Shown: positions 63,235 to 64,000 of the stretch, piece after piece
Position numbering within the stretch: position 1 is the stretch's first letter
Layout of the letters: every line of letters starts with the position of its first letter
NCBI GenBank assembly: GCA_030424595.1
Contig: JAUHWG010000029.1
Span: 62,001-126,000 of the forward strand
Origin: Polyangia bacterium
Lineage (GTDB): Bacteria; Myxococcota_A; Polyangia; Nannocystales; Nannocystaceae
DNA length: 64,000 nt
Direction of reading: 5' to 3'
Position numbers and translations under genes: made by a program
Notes under the pieces: model-generated
Seen by the model: only the letters and a program-made list of their open reading frames with translations
Database searches by the model: none
What the model was told of the DNA's origin: nothing

Positions 63235-64000
63235 TCAGCGGATGAGCCGGCCGAAGGCGATCGGCGTCTCGATCACCCCGCGGCTGCGGGCGCCGTACCA
63301 GCCGTAGGCGGTCCCATGGCCGTCGCCGTCGGTGGTGAAGAGGAGCGTGCCGTGGCCAAAGCCGCCCTCGCCCTCGGGGTCGCGGGTGTCGTCGCCGTGG
63401 GGGAGCGAGGTGGCGTCGGCGATCCGGACGAGGTAGGCGTCCTCCCAGCCGGGGGCGGGGACGGGCGCCTCGAGGACAAAGCCGACGTGGCCGGTGTTCT
63501 TGCTGGGGAAGTCCTTGGGCCGCTTCCAGGCGAAGACGTCGCCGGGGCGGACGTCGGTGATCCGCGGCAGCCGGCGCCAGCCCTCTCGATCGCCGCGGGT
63601 CGGCGCCTGGCGGATCACCTGGTAGAAGTCGCGGGCGACCGGACGCTCGCGGGTCAGCGCCTTGCGGGCCGCGGGGGCGGCCTTGGCGAGGATGTAGGCG
63701 GCCATCGCCGAGCAGTCCCAGTAGTAAATGCCCTCGCGCGAGCGGATCGTCGTCCGGTGCTCGTAGCGGGTCTCCTTGAGGGTGTCGTCGATCCGCTGCA
63801 GGAGCTTGAGCACCCGAGCCGCGCGGTGGTTGGCGGGCGTCGAGCGCAGGGGCGCGCCCGTCGTCGCCGCGGCGACGTTCTCCGCTTCGCTGGCGGTCGC
63901 GAGCTCGGGGGATGCGACGATGCCGACGAAGCCGACGAGGCCGGCGAGGGCGAGGGCGAGGGTGAGCGCTGTCCTGGGGTGACTGTGCTGCGCTCGCCGA
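63235..64000 (-). CDS. Secreted NlpC/P60-like or CHAP-like peptidase, N-terminus outside the window
   Basis: The frame stays open to the right edge, so the start lies beyond 64000; the visible part is 254 residues. From the edge it reads a basic segment (RRAQHSHPRTALT) and a hydrophobic core (LALALAGLVGFVGIVA), a likely signal peptide. The catalytic domain has YYWDCSAMAAYILAKA with the candidate Cys (codon near 63714) and RPGDVFAWKRP, then NTGHVGFVLEAP with the candidate His (codon near 63489). The order Cys, P-G-D-x-x, G-H-V-G is that of NlpC/P60 and related amidases. It probably acts on peptidoglycan or a related amide. A GTG at 63813 is inside the signal-bearing frame and is not the true start. 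Confidence 0.8.
   Translation of the reverse strand, partial: RRAQHSHPRTALTLALALAGLVGFVGIVASPELATASEAENVAAATTGAPLRSTPANHRAARVLKLLQRIDDTLKETRYEHRTTIRSREGIYYWDCSAMAAYILAKAAPAARKALTRERPVARDFYQVIRQAPTRGDREGWRRLPRITDVRPGDVFAWKRPKDFPSKNTGHVGFVLEAPVPAPGWEDAYLVRIADATSLPHGDDTRDPEGEGGFGHGTLLFTTDGDGHGTAYGWYGARSRGVIETPIAFGRLIR

Overview
The window is high-GC (roughly 70 % by eye) and has the style of a myxobacterium, most likely of the Nannocystis/Plesiocystis/Enhygromyxa group. The reasons are the extreme GC bias at third codon positions, several lipoproteins with long Ser/Thr/Gly/Asp linkers followed by Cys-rich domains, a Ser/Thr protein kinase fused to a TPR-type domain, and a DUF1571 protein. This placement is inference; there is no rRNA or other marker to prove it. 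I saw no tRNA, rRNA, CRISPR array or origin.

Positions 1-30,000 are mostly ordinary chromosome. They hold the tail of an IscA/ErpA-type Fe-S protein, a GlcD-type FAD oxidase, an EamA transporter, a secreted VWA protein, and a YHYH-domain lipoprotein with a tightly coupled second lipoprotein. Then come proB-proA, an SPFH/SHOCT protein beside a TerB-like protein, an S41 peptidase lipoprotein with a very long C-terminal extension, and cysS with an inserted zinc ribbon. An MBL-fold hydrolase, two Cys-rich lipoproteins, an ATP-grasp enzyme, an S-formylglutathione hydrolase and a DUF1571 protein follow. A small PAAR-like gene and a decayed insertion sequence (IS1380-like, long terminal inverted repeats, flanked by CTAG) lie at 28.5-30.1 kb.

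Positions 30,179-53,722 form one minus-strand block of 16 genes with overlaps or gaps of at most 49 bp. I read it as a complete extracellular contractile injection system (eCIS, related to Afp/PVC/MAC). In transcription order it encodes a DUF4255 (Afp16/Pvc16-like) cap, an unknown 359-residue protein, sheath, two tube proteins, a third tube-family protein, DUF5908, a LysM baseplate protein, a gp27/gp5-like spike, a small protein, gp25, a giant baseplate J protein, a fibre-like protein, a gp7/Pvc12-like wedge protein, a 1091-residue protein built from a large tandem duplication, a tape measure protein and the AAA+ ATPase. No T6SS membrane complex and no phage head genes are present. The PAAR tip normally found beside gp25 is missing from the operon. 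The plus-strand gene at 28,592, just outside, is a candidate for it.

Upstream of the eCIS, and divergent from it, is a membrane-anchored Ser/Thr kinase (54,317-57,421). The shared 594-bp region has a TTGACA element facing the eCIS and an inverted repeat. The window then continues with an MMPL/RND transporter, another Cys-rich lipoprotein paralogous to the one at 22.4 kb, a TIGR01777-type epimerase, a small conserved protein, and a secreted NlpC/P60-like protein that runs off the right edge.
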